From Bacillota bacterium (lineage in GTDB: Bacteria; Bacillota; Sulfobacillia; Symbiobacteriales; Symbiobacteriaceae): a stretch of 6,362 bases of DNA. The first letter of the stretch is position 1, and each line of letters opens with the position of its first letter. This document shows, piece by piece, positions 5,632 through 6,362 of this stretch. Where the stretch lies: positions 1-6,362 of the forward strand of contig JAQBPS010000145.1 of assembly GCA_028287415.1 (NCBI GenBank), written 5' to 3'. The notes beneath the pieces were generated by a model, which was given only the letters and a program-made list of their open reading frames with translations, had not been told where the DNA came from and made no database searches. The translations under genes and the position numbers were made by a program.

Positions 5632-5847
5632 GCCCGACAAATACCCTGGCCGCTCCGGCCAGGTCTCGTCGCGGCGGAGCGGTCCATTGTTGTAATGATT
5701 CTCGACGGGACTGGCGTCCTCGTTCCGAGGCGCATGTCTTGAGGGACTCGCCGCTGCGGGTGCGCATTCCCGTCTGCGAATCTTGAACTACACGCTCCGA
5801 GGCTCCTCCGGATCCTGGCCGGAGCGTCACGGTATTGACGTTCGGGC
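5632..5847. ncRNA. Candidate structured RNA or palindromic element, about 216 nt, strand unknown
   Basis: This occupies most of the divergent gap 5551-5920. Perfect nested helices: 5632-5637 with 5842-5847; 5640-5645 with 5831-5836; 5651-5663 with 5814-5826 (13 bp); 5675-5681 with 5793-5799; 5691-5694 with 5789-5792; 5697-5701 with 5778-5782; 5704-5710 with 5768-5774. The centre has a CCTCG-TTC-CGAGG hairpin (5718-5730) and further short pairings that would form a pseudoknot. The widest internal loop is 11 nt against 14 nt (5664-5674 and 5800-5813). Length and the long-hairpin-with-bubble plan recall 6S RNA, and the raiA RNA of Firmicutes has a similar size, but I can assign neither. A miniature inverted-repeat element is the main alternative, though I see no flanking target duplication. 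A few possible G-U pairs (5735 with 5760, 5631 with 5848) exist only on the plus strand, which is weak evidence for that direction. Overlapping reading frames here look non-coding. Confidence 0.5.
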
Positions 5848-5898
5848 GACGCGGTCTTTGTGGCGATGGGACGGTCTAAACCTCGTCCCCGGTGGATA

Positions 5899-5925
5899 AG
5901 CATGCTGTGGGGTGACGAGCATGCT
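5899..5925 (+). promoter_or_regulatory. Start-codon stem-loop formed by two AGCATGCT palindromes
   Basis: AGCATGCT occurs at 5899-5906 and 5918-5925. Being self-complementary, the two copies pair into an 8-bp stem with an 11-base loop. The loop holds the ribosome binding site GGGGTGA and the stem holds the ATG at 5921. A 6-bp stem (5868-5873 with 5884-5889) precedes it. The same pair of sites, 19 bp apart, could instead be a DNA operator. Confidence 0.5.
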
Positions 5926-6362
5926 ACGCCGAGAGTGGACAGCCGCACTGGCCATGTGCACGGTACTGGCCGTCGGGACGGTCAGCTTTTACGCCAACCT
6001 GTCCGCGGGCGCCACTATTACTCAGACGGGTGCAGGTAGGGTTCTGGTTGCACAGGGGTACGCGATGAGTGCGGTGGCTGATCAGCTCACGACGCCGGTA
6101 GGCGCTGCTGTTGGGGCACGTGGGGAGATTTACATCGCGGAGGCGGGGGCTGCCACCGGCACACCCCCGCGGGTCTTGCAGCTGGGCCCCGGCAAGCGCA
6201 GAACGACCGTCGCGGGTGACTTTCCGGCGGCTCTGACCGGCATCGCCGAGCATGACGGCAAGCTGTACGTGAGCTATGTCGGCGGGGTGGATGTCCTGGA
6301 CCCCGCCACCGGCCTCCATCACCCGGTGCTGAGCAAGCTCCCGGCGCAGGGCGACTACCCGA
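5921..6362 (+). CDS. Exported beta-propeller protein, sorbosone/glucose dehydrogenase-like (N-terminal part)
   Basis: The first 147 residues of a protein that continues past the window. Residues 1-31 form an export signal: Arg3 and Arg4, a hydrophobic stretch at about 6-25, and possible cleavage near SAGA. Cys13 does not sit in a good lipobox. After a linker, propeller-type blades appear: LTTPVGAAVGARGEIYIAEA (56-75), PPRVLQL (82-88), LTGIAEHDGKLYVSYVGGVD (105-124), VLDPATG (125-131) and LPAQGDYP (140-147). This pattern (a blade with 'G.IY.AEAG', then 'PRVL.L', then 'HDGKLYVS') is that of sorbosone/glucose-dehydrogenase-like or NHL-type propellers, many of which bind no PQQ, so enzyme activity is uncertain. 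ATG 5921 is chosen because an in-frame stop lies at 5897-5899 and GGGG sits eight bases upstream. A GTG at 5912 is the only other candidate. It is transcribed away from the other genes. Confidence 0.75.
   Translation, partial: MLRREWTAALAMCTVLAVGTVSFYANLSAGATITQTGAGRVLVAQGYAMSAVADQLTTPVGAAVGARGEIYIAEAGAATGTPPRVLQLGPGKRRTTVAGDFPAALTGIAEHDGKLYVSYVGGVDVLDPATGLHHPVLSKLPAQGDYP

Noticed and set aside
5600..5830. Minus-strand reading frame of 76 residues across the structured element
   Set aside because: It is Arg/Ser-rich and low in complexity, has no clear ribosome binding site, and lies wholly over the concentric inverted repeats. The structure explains the conservation better than a protein would. 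A profile search could overturn this.
5835..5880. TTGACG followed by TCTAAA as a promoter for the plus-strand gene
   Set aside because: The hexamers are 34 bases apart, far beyond the usual 16-18, and no acceptable -10 lies at the right distance from TTGACG.
5547..5948. Minus-strand reading frame of 133 residues in the divergent gap
   Set aside because: It overlaps the start of the plus-strand propeller gene and the structured element, and shows no recognisable domain or start signal.

Overview
The window most resembles a high-GC member of the Firmicutes, from the Symbiobacterium or Moorella-like Clostridia. The reasons are strong AGGAGG/GGAGG ribosome binding sites, frequent TTG and GTG starts, a DUF4330 protein, and a secreted protein with a conserved 'NHLL..PR.DGRG' signature of a kind I associate with Firmicutes. 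The species cannot be fixed from this sequence alone.

Layout. Positions 1-4899 are a tightly packed minus-strand operon, read from right to left. Its order is a divergent GT4 glycosyltransferase (4899-3769), a DUF4330 membrane-anchored protein (3765-3262), an O-antigen ligase/polymerase-like membrane protein (3249-1624), a canonical GT4 glycosyltransferase (1627-533) and a MurJ/MviN-type lipid flippase cut by the window edge (536-1). The genes are 3 bp or 12 bp apart, or overlap by 4 bp (TTGA, GTGA), so translational coupling is likely. A good sigma-A-type promoter lies at 4968-4996. It is followed at once by a stem-loop at the predicted 5' end of the mRNA, and its -35 box is covered by a small palindrome. 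Together the genes look like a module that builds, flips and polymerises or ligates a lipid-linked cell-surface polysaccharide.

Upstream, still on the minus strand, is a 175-residue secreted protein of unknown function (5550-5023) with four exact-period 13-residue repeats. Positions 5551-5920 are a divergent intergenic region. They hold the most unusual item here: about 216 bp (5632-5847) that folds on itself through at least seven concentric perfect helices totalling 48 bp, with a possible pseudoknotted centre. It is a candidate structured RNA or a palindromic mobile element. On the plus strand an exported beta-propeller protein starts at 5921 and runs off the window. Its start codon lies inside an 8-bp stem that carries its own ribosome binding site in the loop.
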